Positions 9,057 through 18,082 of a DNA stretch of 64,000 nt are shown in pieces (the stretch's first letter is position 1; every line of letters begins with the position of its first letter). Source of the stretch: JABAAI01 sp965261955 (GTDB taxonomy: Bacteria > Spirochaetota > Leptospiria > Leptospirales > Leptonemataceae); assembly GCA_965261955.1 (NCBI GenBank), contig CBDHEM010000069.1:186001-250000 (forward strand). Reading direction: 5' to 3'. The notes below the pieces were generated by a model. It did no database searches. It was not told where the DNA came from and saw only the letters and a list, made by a program, of their open reading frames with translations. The translations under genes were made by a program, and so were the position numbers.

Positions 9057-10589
9057 TATATAGTCAGCCTTGAAAAACCAGAATACTATGGATCTTTCGC
9101 ATTTATAAGCCATTCTGAAGTAAAAAGTAGTACCCATAATCGCAAGGTTTTGCGAAAAGGTGTTCAAAAGCTTGTGTTTTTCAAGCATTATTTTTCAGAG
9201 CTTCCCTATGTTAGCTCAAAAAAAAAATGATTATCAAAGAGACTTGTTTAAGACGAATTTGGAAGGTATGCTCAATCATAATGAGCCCTTATTTCGTTTA
9301 GCTCAGAAAATAGATTGGGAAAAGTTTGATACTGAATTTGGTAAACTCTATTGTCCTGACAACGGCCGCCCAGCCAAGTTAACCCGCTTGATGGTAGGAC
9401 TGCATTACTTAAAAGCCACATTTAATGAAAGTGATGAAAGTGTTTTAGATAAATGGGTTCAAAATGTCTATTGGCAATACTTTTGCGGATACCAAGAATT
9501 CCAGCAGGAAGCTCCTTGTGATCACAGCACATTAAGCAGATGGCGTAAGCGTATAAAATCTAAAGGGATGGAAAAGCTTTTGGAAGAAACAATTCGTTGT
9601 GCTCTTTCTAATAAATTACTGCGTAGACATCATGTCCAAAAAGTAAATGTAGATACAACAGTTCAGGAGAAGGCCATTACATATCCAACAGATGGTAAGA
9701 TGGTAAACTATATTTTAAAGCTTTACAATATTTATCAGAACTGGCTAAGAGAAATAATATTCGTCTTCGCCAAAGTTATTCTCGTTTATCTAAAAAGTCA
9801 TTATTAATGCAAAACCGATATTTTAGAGGACGTAAATACAGACTTGCAAGGCGTGAGCAAAAGAGCTTAAAAACCTATTTTGGCCGTGTTTTACGGGATG
9901 TAGAGCGTAAATTGCATTCTATGGATTTACATAAAAATTATGAATCTTCTTTGTGTCTTCTTCACCGTCTTTACGATCAAACCAAGGATAGCAAAAACAA
10001 AGTTTATAGTTTACATGCGCCGGAAGTAGAATGCATCTCTAAAGGGAAAACGCATAAGAAGTATGAATTTAGATGTAAGGCGAGTTACGTAACAAGTAGT
10101 CAAGGTAACTTTGTTTTAGGTGCGATGGCAAAACACGGTAATCCTTTTGATGGGCATACATTACCATCGGCCATAGAACAGGTAGAAAGGTTTTTACCCA
10201 ATTCATTAAGCGTAAAAGAAGTTTTTGTGGATAGAGGTTATAGAGGAGCGAAAGTTAAAGATGGGATAACAGTTCACATTGTTGGCGCGAAGAGGAAGAA
10301 AAAAATGAAACGTAGTTTACGCAAGTGGATGAAAAGAAGAGCAGCCATTGAACCCATCATTGGTCACATGAAAAACGATGGAGGTGTACGAAGAAATCAC
10401 CTCTTAACGCAAGAAGGTGATAAGATGTATGCGGTTTTACTAGGTGCTGGCTTTAATATGAGAAAATTGCTAAAAGCTTTTTCTTGGCTTAAATTTATTC
10501 CGCAATATCTGACTGATTTTTCCTTAAAAAAGCAAGTATGGGTTATGGCATTTTCTTAATATAGTGCCTTTTTCAAGCTTAACTATATA
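9057..10589 (+). mobile_element. IS5-family insertion sequence, copy 1 (full length, inactivated)
   Basis: A 1533-bp element bounded by imperfect terminal inverted repeats: left TATATAGTCAGCCTTGAAAA, right (complement) TATATAGTTAAGCTTGAAAA. It carries one transposase frame. Comparison with the other copies at 36270, 37806 and 54906 defines the ends. No convincing target duplication was found. Confidence 0.85.
9208..10559 (+). pseudogene. IS5-family transposase, frameshifted by an 8-bp tandem duplication
   Basis: The reading frame starts MLAQKKNDYQRDLF and has the N-terminal DUF772-type region (RLMVGLHYLKATFN, CDHSTLSRWRKRI). The DDE residues expected of IS5 transposases appear in VNVDTTVQEKA, FVDRGYRGAK and RRAAIEPIIGHMK. 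The frame breaks at 9691-9706, where GATGGTAA is present twice in tandem; the copy at 36300-37660 has it once. The upstream part ends in unrelated residues (MVNYILKLYN...) at 9807, and the correct frame resumes as SLLMQNRYFRGRKY. Without the duplication the protein would be about 445 residues. Confidence 0.85.
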
Positions 10590-10609
10590 CAACAATCTCA
10601 TGCTCTATA

Positions 10610-11110
10610 TTGGCAGATAAATACCATAAACACAAGCCCCCTTCTGAAAATCGCCGCTTCCATCATAAAAACAAGCGAAGCTGGGAGGGCTCTCGTGGGA
10701 AAAATGCGTCATGGAAAGCTTTGCTTGGGAAGTTTTCCTATGAAAGAAAGCTTTGCTGGAGAGAGATTACTAAAGAGAAGCTTTGCTGTTGGAAGGGTTT
10801 CCTATAAAAGAAAGCTTTGCTAGGGCAAAGCCTCCGATTTTTAAGGGCGCGAAAAAGGGAAGGCTCCACATGGGAAACAAGCGAAGCTGGTTTTTATCCA
10901 CGACTCTGGCTTATTCTTATCCAAAGCCCGGTCCTCATCAGAATCGCCGCTTCCATCGCAAAAACAAGCGAAGCTTATTTTTACCCACAGACTCTGGCTT
11001 ATTTTAACGAGGAGAGAGACCGTTCGTGCTAGACGTTCGTGGGAGGCTATCTTGGGAAGCTTTGCTATTGGTAGGCTTTGCTAGAGCAAAGTCCCCAACT
11101 TTAAGGGCGC
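10610..11110. repeat. GC-rich degenerate repeat island 1
   Basis: Short motifs recur: ACAAGCGAAGCT at about 10668, 10878 and 10964; CGCCGCTTCCATC at about 10650 and 10944; GACTCTGGCTTATT at about 10900 and 10990; AAAGCTTTGCT several times; and TTTAAGGGCGCGAAAAA at about 10840 and 11100. It is visibly richer in G+C than its surroundings. The small open frames across it (for example 10610-10807) have repetitive low-complexity translations and are not believed. Similar DNA occurs at 38526-38860. Confidence 0.7.
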
Positions 11111-11242
11111 GAAAAAATGTCAAAAAATTAAACTTCGGTTTTACCCCTATCTCACGCCTATATGTGTGTCATCATGCGAAACGAATAAAAGTCAGTAGGG
11201 ATATTATTTTCAGAACACTATCATACATTGCACATCTAAATA

Positions 11243-11340
11243 GGGGGCTGTTACAAAATGTAAAATAACAAAAAGTTACCCTTCTAAAATGCTTCCAATC
11301 GGTGATTCGCAACGTTCTATTTGCAATTATTTATATTTTG
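11243..11340 (+). repeat. Dispersed palindromic repeat, copy 1
   Basis: It begins GGGGCTGTTACAAAATGTAA, has the internal palindrome around AAAATGCTTCCAATCGGTGA, and ends TTTGCAATTATTTATATTTT. It belongs to the family described at 32712-32818. It lies in the accessory stretch upstream of the lipoprotein gene, and its right terminus is degenerate. Confidence 0.7.
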
Positions 11341-11425
11341 AGGCGTGTAGATGATGTCTTCGTAGGATAGAAGGATAACTTTCTAACATAGTTTCAAATA
11401 TAAAACTATAGTTATTCAGATAACT

Positions 11426-11974
11426 CTATTCAATTTTGTCTAAAATTTTTAGATAACTTTTAAGATAAGATTTTGGAAGTTTAATATTCATATGACAATT
11501 CTTACCTTGTATATTATATAGCATACCATGCTGTTTCCCCTCCTCTAAATGATCACGAATAATTCGAAAGCGTAATTTTATTTTTTTAGCGAGCCCAGTC
11601 TTATGGATCAATAGACAGCTAGGAAAATCTATATAATAATACGTCGCCTGAAAAGAATCGAATTTTTCTTTTTGTTGATCAAGTATATTTGTGATTTCAC
11701 AACTTTCTTTTCTGTGCTGTATAATGGCTATTATTTCATGTTTTAATTCAGATTTGGTACCTTGTGAAATCAAATGAATAGAATGCTTGATATTTTTGGC
11801 AGAACGATAGACAGGGCCTGTTATTTTGTAAATTCCTTTCTTTTCATTAAAATCTATCTTGATATGCCTCTCTAGAGTCTTTGCATCTTTCCATTCTTGA
11901 ACGGTGACACAGCCTATAAACTGCAACACAATACTACATGAAATAAAAATATATAAAAAAATTTTATGAAACAT
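11426..11974 (-). CDS. Putative lipoprotein of unknown function
   Basis: A protein of 182 residues with no recognised domain. The N-terminus has a hydrophobic signal peptide (FLYIFISCSIVLQFIGC) with Cys22 as a plausible lipidation site in a relaxed lipobox (FIGC). The remainder is basic and strand-rich, with a conspicuous YKITGPVYRS and a C-terminal Lys-rich tail (LPKSYLKSYLKILDKIE). It is AT-rich like the core genes, not like the neighbouring repeat island. It stands alone between a palindromic repeat and an IS481 relic and may be lineage-specific. Transmembrane retention instead of lipidation cannot be excluded. Confidence 0.7.
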   Translation of the reverse strand: MFHKIFLYIFISCSIVLQFIGCVTVQEWKDAKTLERHIKIDFNEKKGIYKITGPVYRSAKNIKHSIHLISQGTKSELKHEIIAIIQHRKESCEITNILDQQKEKFDSFQATYYYIDFPSCLLIHKTGLAKKIKLRFRIIRDHLEEGKQHGMLYNIQGKNCHMNIKLPKSYLKSYLKILDKIE

Positions 11975-12113
11975 CTGGGTTGCTTACCATCCTCTCTTTA
12001 AATAAAAGTAAGGGAGTGTTGTCATCATTTAATTTTTTAAAATAGTATTTTGAGTCTATTTTTATCTCATGCCTACTTCTATGTTAAGAAATTTATAAAA
12101 AATGCCTCTTATG

Positions 12114-12524
12114 GGACTGTCGTGAGAGGATGTCGATCATACAAAGACAAAAGTTCGGTATCCACAAAGCAATGGTATTTGTGAACGTTTTCATAAAACG
12201 ATACAGGATGAGTTTTACAGTACGGCTTTTCGTAAGAAAGTGTATCATAGCAAAAGTGTATCCTAGCATAGAAGACTTGCAAAAAGATGTTGATGCATGG
12301 CTTGAGGAATACAATGTGCTAAGAACGCATACAGGGAAGTATTGCTTTGGTAAAACACCCATGGTAAAACACCCATGAAGACCCATGAAGACTTTTGAGA
12401 CTTTTAGAGCTTCGAAAGTCTTGGCACATGAAAGGTTATTAGGTCGCCCGACAGATGTGCCGGCAGAGGGAGCTAGCTGTCAGATAACGCACGTTTTGTC
12501 AGATCAGGGTGTGACAAATGCGCA
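12114..12524 (+). mobile_element. Relic of an IS481-type element (integrase core C-terminus)
   Basis: Translated fragments in shifting frames match the end of an IS481-type DDE integrase. RYPQSNGICERFHKTIQDEF (about 12154-12215, one frame) is followed by SIEDLQKDVDAWLEEYNVLR and THTGKYCFGKTPM in another (about 12260-12365). This is the usual order of the last catalytic Glu region and the R-H-GKTPM tail. At least one frameshift and loss of the N-terminal two thirds make it non-functional. The stretch 12462-12524 (CACGTTTTGTCAG...) recurs at about 30243-30296 and is probably the element end. Confidence 0.75.
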
Positions 12525-12761
12525 TAAATCATTTTATGTAAATAGCCTGCATCCAAAAAAATCCAACAAAAAAAGTAGCTTATGAGCAAAGTTTGTTATG
12601 CTCGGGACTTGAGTCCGCATTACAAGGGAGCTTGCGTTTACACAGTATCCAAAGAAGAGCGGCGAGATGGCAAAACCATATATGAAATCATACGAAATTT
12701 ATATGGGATATACAACATTTTCTTTCAAAAATTTTCTACAATATAATGACTGTCTCTTTCA

Positions 12762-13835
12762 TCAACCTAAAGCCCTTTCCGCATAACTTTGCTTTCCCCC
12801 ACAAAAAAATGAGAAGAGTTTTTCTTTCAATTCAAGAAGACCTTTTTTTTCTTTGGCCGATAGGAATAACAAGTCGGGAAGTTTTGAAATACCATCAATG
12901 GTTGGATACTTTTTTTGGAAGGCCCTTTTGAGCTCGGCTTGGATTTCTTTTTGCAAACTAATGTCGTAGTCCAGAAGGTCGCATTTGTTGACAACCACCA
13001 GAGCCGGTCTTGTGAGAAGATTAGGGTTATAGCTATACAATTCCTTTTGTAATAGAGTCAGTTCAGAATAAAAGTCAAATCGATCTCCATCCAATAAATA
13101 GATAATCACACTCACCCGTTCAATGTGTTTTAGGAAAGAAAGACCTAAGCCCACTCCTCGACTAGCACCAGAAATAATACCCGGAATATCCGCCAAAAAG
13201 AGACGACGATAGTTTTTGTTTTCCACAACTCCTATATTAGGCGTAAGGGTGGTGAAATGGTAGTCGGCAATTTCAGCTTTTTTTTGAGAAAGGGATGAGA
13301 GCAAAGTGGACTTACCAGCATTGGGCAAACCAACCAAACCCACATCTGCAATCAATTTCAATTGCATTAACAAGTTAGCCACTTGTCCCGGTCGTCCCGG
13401 CTGAGCATGCTCCGGCTTTTGTTTGGTGGATGTGGCAAAGTTATAATTACCTAAACCACCAATACCACCACTAACCGCTAAATACGAATGACCCGGAGCA
13501 GAAAGGTCCACAAGAAGTTGCCTCTCTCCTTCATTTCCTTGTGAGAAAATTTCTGTGCCAACCGGAACCAGTAGCTCCAGAGAGTTTCCATTGGCACCGC
13601 TCTGTTTTCTGCCCTTACCCGTTAGACCATTCTGGGCCTTATATTTTCTTTTTTGTAATAATTGACTTAAAGTAGAAAGAGAGGAATGTGCTCGGATATA
13701 CACATTTCCCCCTTGCCCTCCATTTCCTCCGTTGGGGCCACCTTTGGGGCGAAACTTTTCGCTTTCAAAGCTAACAATGCCACGTCCACCATGCCCCCCC
13801 TCCACATCAATACTCACTTCATCTATAAATTTCAT
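12762..13835 (-). CDS. obgE: GTPase Obg (CgtA)
   Basis: A protein of 357 residues. The glycine-rich Obg fold (1-157) begins MKFIDEVSIDVEGGHGGRG and has runs such as GGPNGGNGGQGGNV. The G domain follows with G1 GLPNAGKST (about 166), the switch II DIPG, NKCD (G4) and LSAKEKKG (G5). A short C-terminal extension ends the protein. Obg is an essential GTPase for 50S ribosome assembly and growth control. It is transcribed away from scpA, with a 260-bp divergent region between them. No rplU/rpmA genes, its common partners, are adjacent. Confidence 0.96.
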   Translation of the reverse strand: MKFIDEVSIDVEGGHGGRGIVSFESEKFRPKGGPNGGNGGQGGNVYIRAHSSLSTLSQLLQKRKYKAQNGLTGKGRKQSGANGNSLELLVPVGTEIFSQGNEGERQLLVDLSAPGHSYLAVSGGIGGLGNYNFATSTKQKPEHAQPGRPGQVANLLMQLKLIADVGLVGLPNAGKSTLLSSLSQKKAEIADYHFTTLTPNIGVVENKNYRRLFLADIPGIISGASRGVGLGLSFLKHIERVSVIIYLLDGDRFDFYSELTLLQKELYSYNPNLLTRPALVVVNKCDLLDYDISLQKEIQAELKRAFQKKYPTIDGISKLPDLLFLSAKEKKGLLELKEKLFSFFCGGKQSYAERALG

Positions 13836-13911
13836 AGCCTTCTTTCCATATGCCTGATCAGTACAGCAACTGTAAACAAAATCTGACTGGCATATATAGA
13901 ACCCACGCCAT

Positions 13912-13936
13912 ACTATTTTTATTTTGCAACAGTCCC
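13912..13936 (+). repeat. Partial palindromic repeat (right end only)
   Basis: TTTTTATTTTGCAACAGTCCC matches the right terminus of the dispersed palindromic family. The left half is not recognisable. It lies in the divergent obgE/scpA intergenic region. Confidence 0.5.
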
Positions 13937-14093
13937 ATCATTCAAAATTGAATAAACGCAAAAAAGAATATTGCCTAGAAAAGCTCTCCACCTGTGATTG
14001 CATCAGTCTCTTTGGCGTTTCGTTTTTTTGCGCCTTGCGTCTATAGTTCATAGATATTTATTTGGTTTTTTTAGCAAAATTTTCTCTTTTTTT

Positions 14094-14969
14094 ATGACAA
14101 ACACAAAAACACAAATTCCAACTGTAAATACAGCAAAGGAAATGACGGATAAGGAGAAGGAAGTTATAGAGCAGCAATTTTTTGTCTTTTGGCGTAATGG
14201 AGAGGGTACGATGGAAAGGGGGCCTTTACCCGTACTTTGGGATATGATCGAAAGCTATCAAGTCGATATTTTCGACGTGTCTCTAGAACGCCTAACAGAA
14301 GACTTTCTCTCTTACATGAAGGAAAGCAGAAAGCTACGAATAGACATAGCAGCCTCATTTATACACATGGCGGCCCGCCTAGTCTATTACAAAAGTAGGG
14401 CACTTCTGCCAGATGTGGACTTCATTACCGAACACGAAGAAGAAAATCGGCTACCCAAAGAAATTGTCCAACAACTACTAGAATATCGCAAATATCAAAT
14501 GGCTGCAGAAAAATTATGCTTTATAGAAAATCTCTCCAGCGGTATGCAAGGAAGAAAGGCTGGTATTCACTCTGTACAAATCACACCCATGGAGAGAAAG
14601 GAGAGAAAGGAGAGAAAGGAGAGAGAGGGATGGTTAGATTTAAACCTAACGGATTTGATCATTTTATATTCCCGGCTATTGAAACGAATCGAAAAGGAAC
14701 AACAAAAAGAAAAAGATCTTACCTATGAGTTAGAAAAATATAGTGTAGAAGAAAAAATAAAATATCTCAGCACTTTGATAGAAAAAGTGGATACTTTCTC
14801 TTTTGAAGAAATTTTTGAAAATCCCTATTTGCAAAATGTCACCAGAAACGAACTCATTGTAACATTTTTAGCTCTTTTAGAATTGACTTTGCAAGGAAAG
14901 ATCATACTTCGCCAAAAACATAATTTTCAAGAAGTTCTGATCTTTAAGAGAAATGTTATTGTAACCTAA
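14094..14969 (+). CDS. scpA: Segregation and condensation protein A
   Basis: About 291 residues from the ATG at 14094. An in-frame start at 13998 would add 32 hydrophobic residues unlike ScpA, so it is rejected. Family landmarks are GPLPVLWDMIESYQVDIFDV, the LYYKSRALLP-like helix (here LVYYKSRALLPDVD), a middle acidic linker, and a C-terminal winged-helix region (FEEIFENPYLQNVTRNELIV) that binds the SMC head. ScpA is the kleisin bridging SMC heads, with ScpB. A 9-bp tandem repeat (GGAGAGAAA type, about 14590-14630) encodes MERKERKERKERE and is a likely slippage site. It is the first gene of the scpA-scpB-pheA-tyrA run. Confidence 0.92.
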   Translation: MTNTKTQIPTVNTAKEMTDKEKEVIEQQFFVFWRNGEGTMERGPLPVLWDMIESYQVDIFDVSLERLTEDFLSYMKESRKLRIDIAASFIHMAARLVYYKSRALLPDVDFITEHEEENRLPKEIVQQLLEYRKYQMAAEKLCFIENLSSGMQGRKAGIHSVQITPMERKERKERKEREGWLDLNLTDLIILYSRLLKRIEKEQQKEKDLTYELEKYSVEEKIKYLSTLIEKVDTFSFEEIFENPYLQNVTRNELIVTFLALLELTLQGKIILRQKHNFQEVLIFKRNVIVT

Positions 14970-15007
14970 GGACTGACTCCTTCTTTGTGCGTTGTACATT
15001 ATTCAAA

Positions 15008-15760
15008 ATGCAAACCACTACGAAACAAGAAATAGAAATGGAGCAAAAAAAACAAAAAGCAACAAAAATAAGCAAGGGAAAAGAAAAGACCGAAAGCCCT
15101 TACAAGAATAGCACAGAAAATAGCGAAAATGATAACAAGGGAAACGGTAAAGAAGAAACTCTCGCCATTCCGCTCCAATCTACAAAAGATGCCACCCTCC
15201 CACCTTATCGAGAACTAGAAGAAAAAGAAAAGTCATATTATCAAGGTCTAATCGAAGCCCTCCTCTTTGTATCTACTGACCCCGTTAGTTTAGGATTTTT
15301 AGCAAAGCATTGCCAGCTGGACCGTGTAAATACTCGCACTCTCGTGGATGATCTCATAGATAATTATGAAGAGCTATCTCGTGGTATTGTTCTAAAGGAA
15401 ATAGCCAGTGGCTATCAGTTGCTTACTTCGGAGCAATACAGTAATGTTATGAAAAACATACACAAAGAACAAAAACGAGGAACCCTTAGCCGAGCTACTT
15501 TGGAAACGCTAGCTGTCATTTGTTACCAACAACCCATTACGCTACCTGAAATAGATGAAATTCGTGGAACGTCTAGTCGTACAATGCTCAGTAATTTACT
15601 ACAAAAAAAATTAATTAAGGCCCAAGGCAATCGACCCATACCCGGGCACCCTACTTTATATGCCACAACCCGTGATTTTCTCACTCATTTCGCTTTGGGT
15701 TCTCTCAATGAGCTACCTCCCCTCAAGGAGATAAAAGAGTTGGAGTTTGATGCTATATAG
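15008..15760 (+). CDS. scpB: Segregation and condensation protein B
   Basis: The ATG at 15008 gives 250 residues; a GTG at 14987 and an ATG at 15038 are alternatives. The first ~75 residues are Lys/Glu/Asn-rich and low complexity, probably disordered. Two winged-helix domains follow: YQGLIEALLFVSTDPVSLGF and LATLETLAVICYQQP-type (here ATLETLAVICYQQPITLPEI), then DEIRGTSS, the ScpB signature. It ends with LGSLNELPPLKEI, as is usual. ScpB dimers bind the ScpA linker and regulate SMC ATPase activity. It lies 38 nt downstream of scpA. Confidence 0.93.
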   Translation: MQTTTKQEIEMEQKKQKATKISKGKEKTESPYKNSTENSENDNKGNGKEETLAIPLQSTKDATLPPYRELEEKEKSYYQGLIEALLFVSTDPVSLGFLAKHCQLDRVNTRTLVDDLIDNYEELSRGIVLKEIASGYQLLTSEQYSNVMKNIHKEQKRGTLSRATLETLAVICYQQPITLPEIDEIRGTSSRTMLSNLLQKKLIKAQGNRPIPGHPTLYATTRDFLTHFALGSLNELPPLKEIKELEFDAI

Positions 15761-15772
15761 TAGGTAACGTCT

Positions 15773-16879
15773 TTGTCTTCTAAAAACCTTAGAGAGCTAA
15801 GAAAAGAGATTGATGTAGTGGATCAACAGCTACTACAAGCTATTTCAAAACGAGCTCACCTAGCCAAAGAGATTGGCATACACAAACAAAAAGAAAGTAG
15901 CTCTGTTTATCGTCCGGACAGAGAAAAGGAAGTCTATAATAATCTACATTTTTTTTTGCAATCCCATCCAGAAAGCCAGTTAACCCTTAGCTCTTTGAAA
16001 GATATTTATCGCGAGATCATGTCCTCCTCCATTGCTTTGGAGGGTAATCTTACGATTGCCTATTTGGGGCCAATGGCTTCTTTTTCGCATACTGCCCTCA
16101 TGGAAAAATTTGGTTCTCGAGTGCAAGGAATCGCACAGGAAAGTATCACAGATATTTTCCGAGTAGTCCAAGCAAACAAAGAGGCCCGTTACGGCCTAGT
16201 CCCCATTGATAACAGTATAGAAGGAAGTATAGGCATCACTCTGGATAGTCTGTTAGAATTTGATCTAGATATTTATGCAGAGTATTATCTTTCTGTTTCA
16301 CATCAACTACTACATCATCAAGAAATCAAAACAAATGACATACGTCGCCTCTATACTTTTCATATAGCGCAAGAGCAATGCCGTGATTGGGTTCGCTCTA
16401 ATCTAACAAACAAGGATATAGAATTGGTTTTGGCATCTAGTACCGCTGCAGCCGCAAAGATGGCTGCAGAAAAAAAAGATGGGGCGGCTATTGCTTCCAA
16501 ACTCGCTGCACAAAGATATGGTTTAAAAATTATTGCAAAAGATATTCAAGATAACCCAAACAATACAACACGCTTTTTCCTTGTAGGCAAGGAACAATGT
16601 TTACCTACTCACGATGATAAAACATCGATTGTTTTTAGTTTACCAGATAAGCCCGGTAGTCTTTTTAAGGTTCTCTCCCTTTTTGAAAAAGAAGGTGTCA
16701 ATCTAACAAAGATCGAATCGCGAAGTCGTAGACGAAGCTCTTGGGAATATAATTTTTTTGTGGATTTTCTAGGTAACCAAAAGTCTAAAAATATAAGTGA
16801 GATACTCAAGGGTGTACAAAAAAATAGTTCCTTTTTTCGAGTGCTTGGATCTTATCCTCGTATAAAACTTCTCAAATAG
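15773..16879 (+). CDS. pheA: Bifunctional chorismate mutase / prephenate dehydratase (P-protein)
   Basis: A protein of 368 residues starting with TTG 12 nt after scpB. An AroQ chorismate mutase domain (1-90; LRELRKEIDVVDQQLLQAIS, KRAHLAKEIG) is followed by prephenate dehydratase (about 95-275; IAYLGPMASFSHTAL, VPIDNSIEGSIG, and the catalytic Thr-Arg-Phe in NTTRFFLVGKE). An ACT regulatory domain (about 280-368; DKPGSLFKVLSLFEKEGVNL and TKIESRSRR) ends the protein. It converts chorismate to phenylpyruvate. The ACT GALV motif reads GSLF, and the ESR motif is intact, so Phe feedback is likely but not certain. Together with tyrA it serves Phe/Tyr synthesis. Confidence 0.95.
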   Translation: MSSKNLRELRKEIDVVDQQLLQAISKRAHLAKEIGIHKQKESSSVYRPDREKEVYNNLHFFLQSHPESQLTLSSLKDIYREIMSSSIALEGNLTIAYLGPMASFSHTALMEKFGSRVQGIAQESITDIFRVVQANKEARYGLVPIDNSIEGSIGITLDSLLEFDLDIYAEYYLSVSHQLLHHQEIKTNDIRRLYTFHIAQEQCRDWVRSNLTNKDIELVLASSTAAAAKMAAEKKDGAAIASKLAAQRYGLKIIAKDIQDNPNNTTRFFLVGKEQCLPTHDDKTSIVFSLPDKPGSLFKVLSLFEKEGVNLTKIESRSRRRSSWEYNFFVDFLGNQKSKNISEILKGVQKNSSFFRVLGSYPRIKLLK

Positions 16880-16888
16880 CCATTTCCT

Positions 16889-17908
16889 GTGATACAAAAA
16901 AACTCACTGCCGACTATTCCCTTTCGGTCTGTTCTTATATATGGTATGGGTATGATGGGTACTTCCCTAGCGTGGAGTTTACGACAAGCCTCTTCTTTTA
17001 TCCACATTGCAGGAGTTGTCTCTTCACAAAAAAGTGCAGACTATCTAAACTCACTCCAATATATGCCACCAAAAAATAGTCACAATATTTCAACTCAAAA
17101 CGAATCGCCATATCAAAAAAAAATCATCGAAAAAAAAATTATCGATAAGATATTTATCCACTCGCACATAGAAGATGCCCATGATATTGTTTATAAAAAT
17201 TATGAACTAATCATCTTTGGCATAGCTATCGAAAAAATCATCACCTCCCTTCCTCATCTTTCGGCTACAATTTCTACATATTCAACAAAGCCCATCATCA
17301 CGGATATGTCTTCTACTCAAACGGCTTTGTGTCTCGCTCTTAAAAATTATCCTGACTTGTGCTATATTCATTCCCATCCGTTGTGTGGCTCAGAAAAAAG
17401 TGGACCGAATGCCATTGTGAAAGAACTTTTTCAGGAGCGCTTGTGCCTACTCAGTAGGCTTCCTCATCAAAAAAAAGAATGTCAACTCATCGAACAACTT
17501 TGGCAATCCATAGGTATGTACACTCATATCACCGAAACAGAAGAGCACGATCAAGCCCTTGCCTATTTAAGTCATGTTCCCCATTTCCTTTCTAGCCTTC
17601 TTTGTCTTTGGGTAATCAACTCTAAACCTTTTCCAAAATTGCAAAAAAAAAGCCCAATAGCTCTAGCCGGTGGTGGCTTACAAGATATGACACGAATCGC
17701 AGCTTCTAATCCGAAGATGTGGATTGATATACTCAAAACAAATCAAGAGAACATACTTTTCGCTCTAGAAAAATATCAAAAAGAACTTTCTTTACTAATT
17801 CAAGATATCAAAATAAACGGACAAAAATCATCACACTGGCTTTCTTGGTTCCAAAAGGCACAAAAGGCCAAAGATATTTTATACGGTCGGTCTCTCGCTA
17901 AAAAATAG
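16889..17908 (+). CDS. tyrA: Prephenate dehydrogenase
   Basis: A protein of 339 residues, GTG start, 9 nt after pheA. The NAD(P)-binding Rossmann segment YGMGMMGTSLAWSLRQA opens the protein. SHPLCGSEKSGP carries the catalytic His of the TyrA family, followed by the helical dimerisation domain with LAYLSHVPHFLSSL (second conserved His) and DMTRIAASNPKMWIDI. There is no fused chorismate mutase or ACT domain, so the mutase activity must come from PheA. An insertion of Asn/Lys/Ile-rich sequence at about 60-95 is longer than in most homologues. A palindromic repeat starts 17 nt after the stop. Confidence 0.92.
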   Translation: MIQKNSLPTIPFRSVLIYGMGMMGTSLAWSLRQASSFIHIAGVVSSQKSADYLNSLQYMPPKNSHNISTQNESPYQKKIIEKKIIDKIFIHSHIEDAHDIVYKNYELIIFGIAIEKIITSLPHLSATISTYSTKPIITDMSSTQTALCLALKNYPDLCYIHSHPLCGSEKSGPNAIVKELFQERLCLLSRLPHQKKECQLIEQLWQSIGMYTHITETEEHDQALAYLSHVPHFLSSLLCLWVINSKPFPKLQKKSPIALAGGGLQDMTRIAASNPKMWIDILKTNQENILFALEKYQKELSLLIQDIKINGQKSSHWLSWFQKAQKAKDILYGRSLAKK

Positions 17909-17925
17909 TTTTTGATTGAGAAAGA

Positions 17926-18047
17926 GGCTGTTGCAAAATATAAAAAACAAGCAGTTGACCTACTAAAATGACTCAAATCAGCGTTTCACGGCATTTTATT
18001 TACCTTTCCCATCCCCCATCCGATAGTTCACATTTCACAACAGTCCC
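17926..18047 (+). repeat. Dispersed palindromic repeat, copy 2
   Basis: It begins GGCTGTTGCAAAATATAAAA, has AAATGACTCAAATCAGCG and TTTCACGGCATTTTATTT in the middle, and ends TTTCACAACAGTCCC. It fills the gap between tyrA and cmk, so it separates what would otherwise be a single operon. Confidence 0.85.
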
Positions 18048-18082
18048 AAGAAATTAATTCGACAAGAGGATCATAAATAAAG

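Noticed and set aside
9160..10559. Programmed frameshift in IS5 copy 1
   Set aside because: The break coincides with an exact 8-bp tandem duplication absent from copy 2, and no slippery heptamer is placed there, so a mutation is the simpler reading.
10610..11268. Small open frames in the GC-rich repeat island
   Set aside because: Translations are repetitive with no family resemblance, and several frames overlap; they are products of the repeats.
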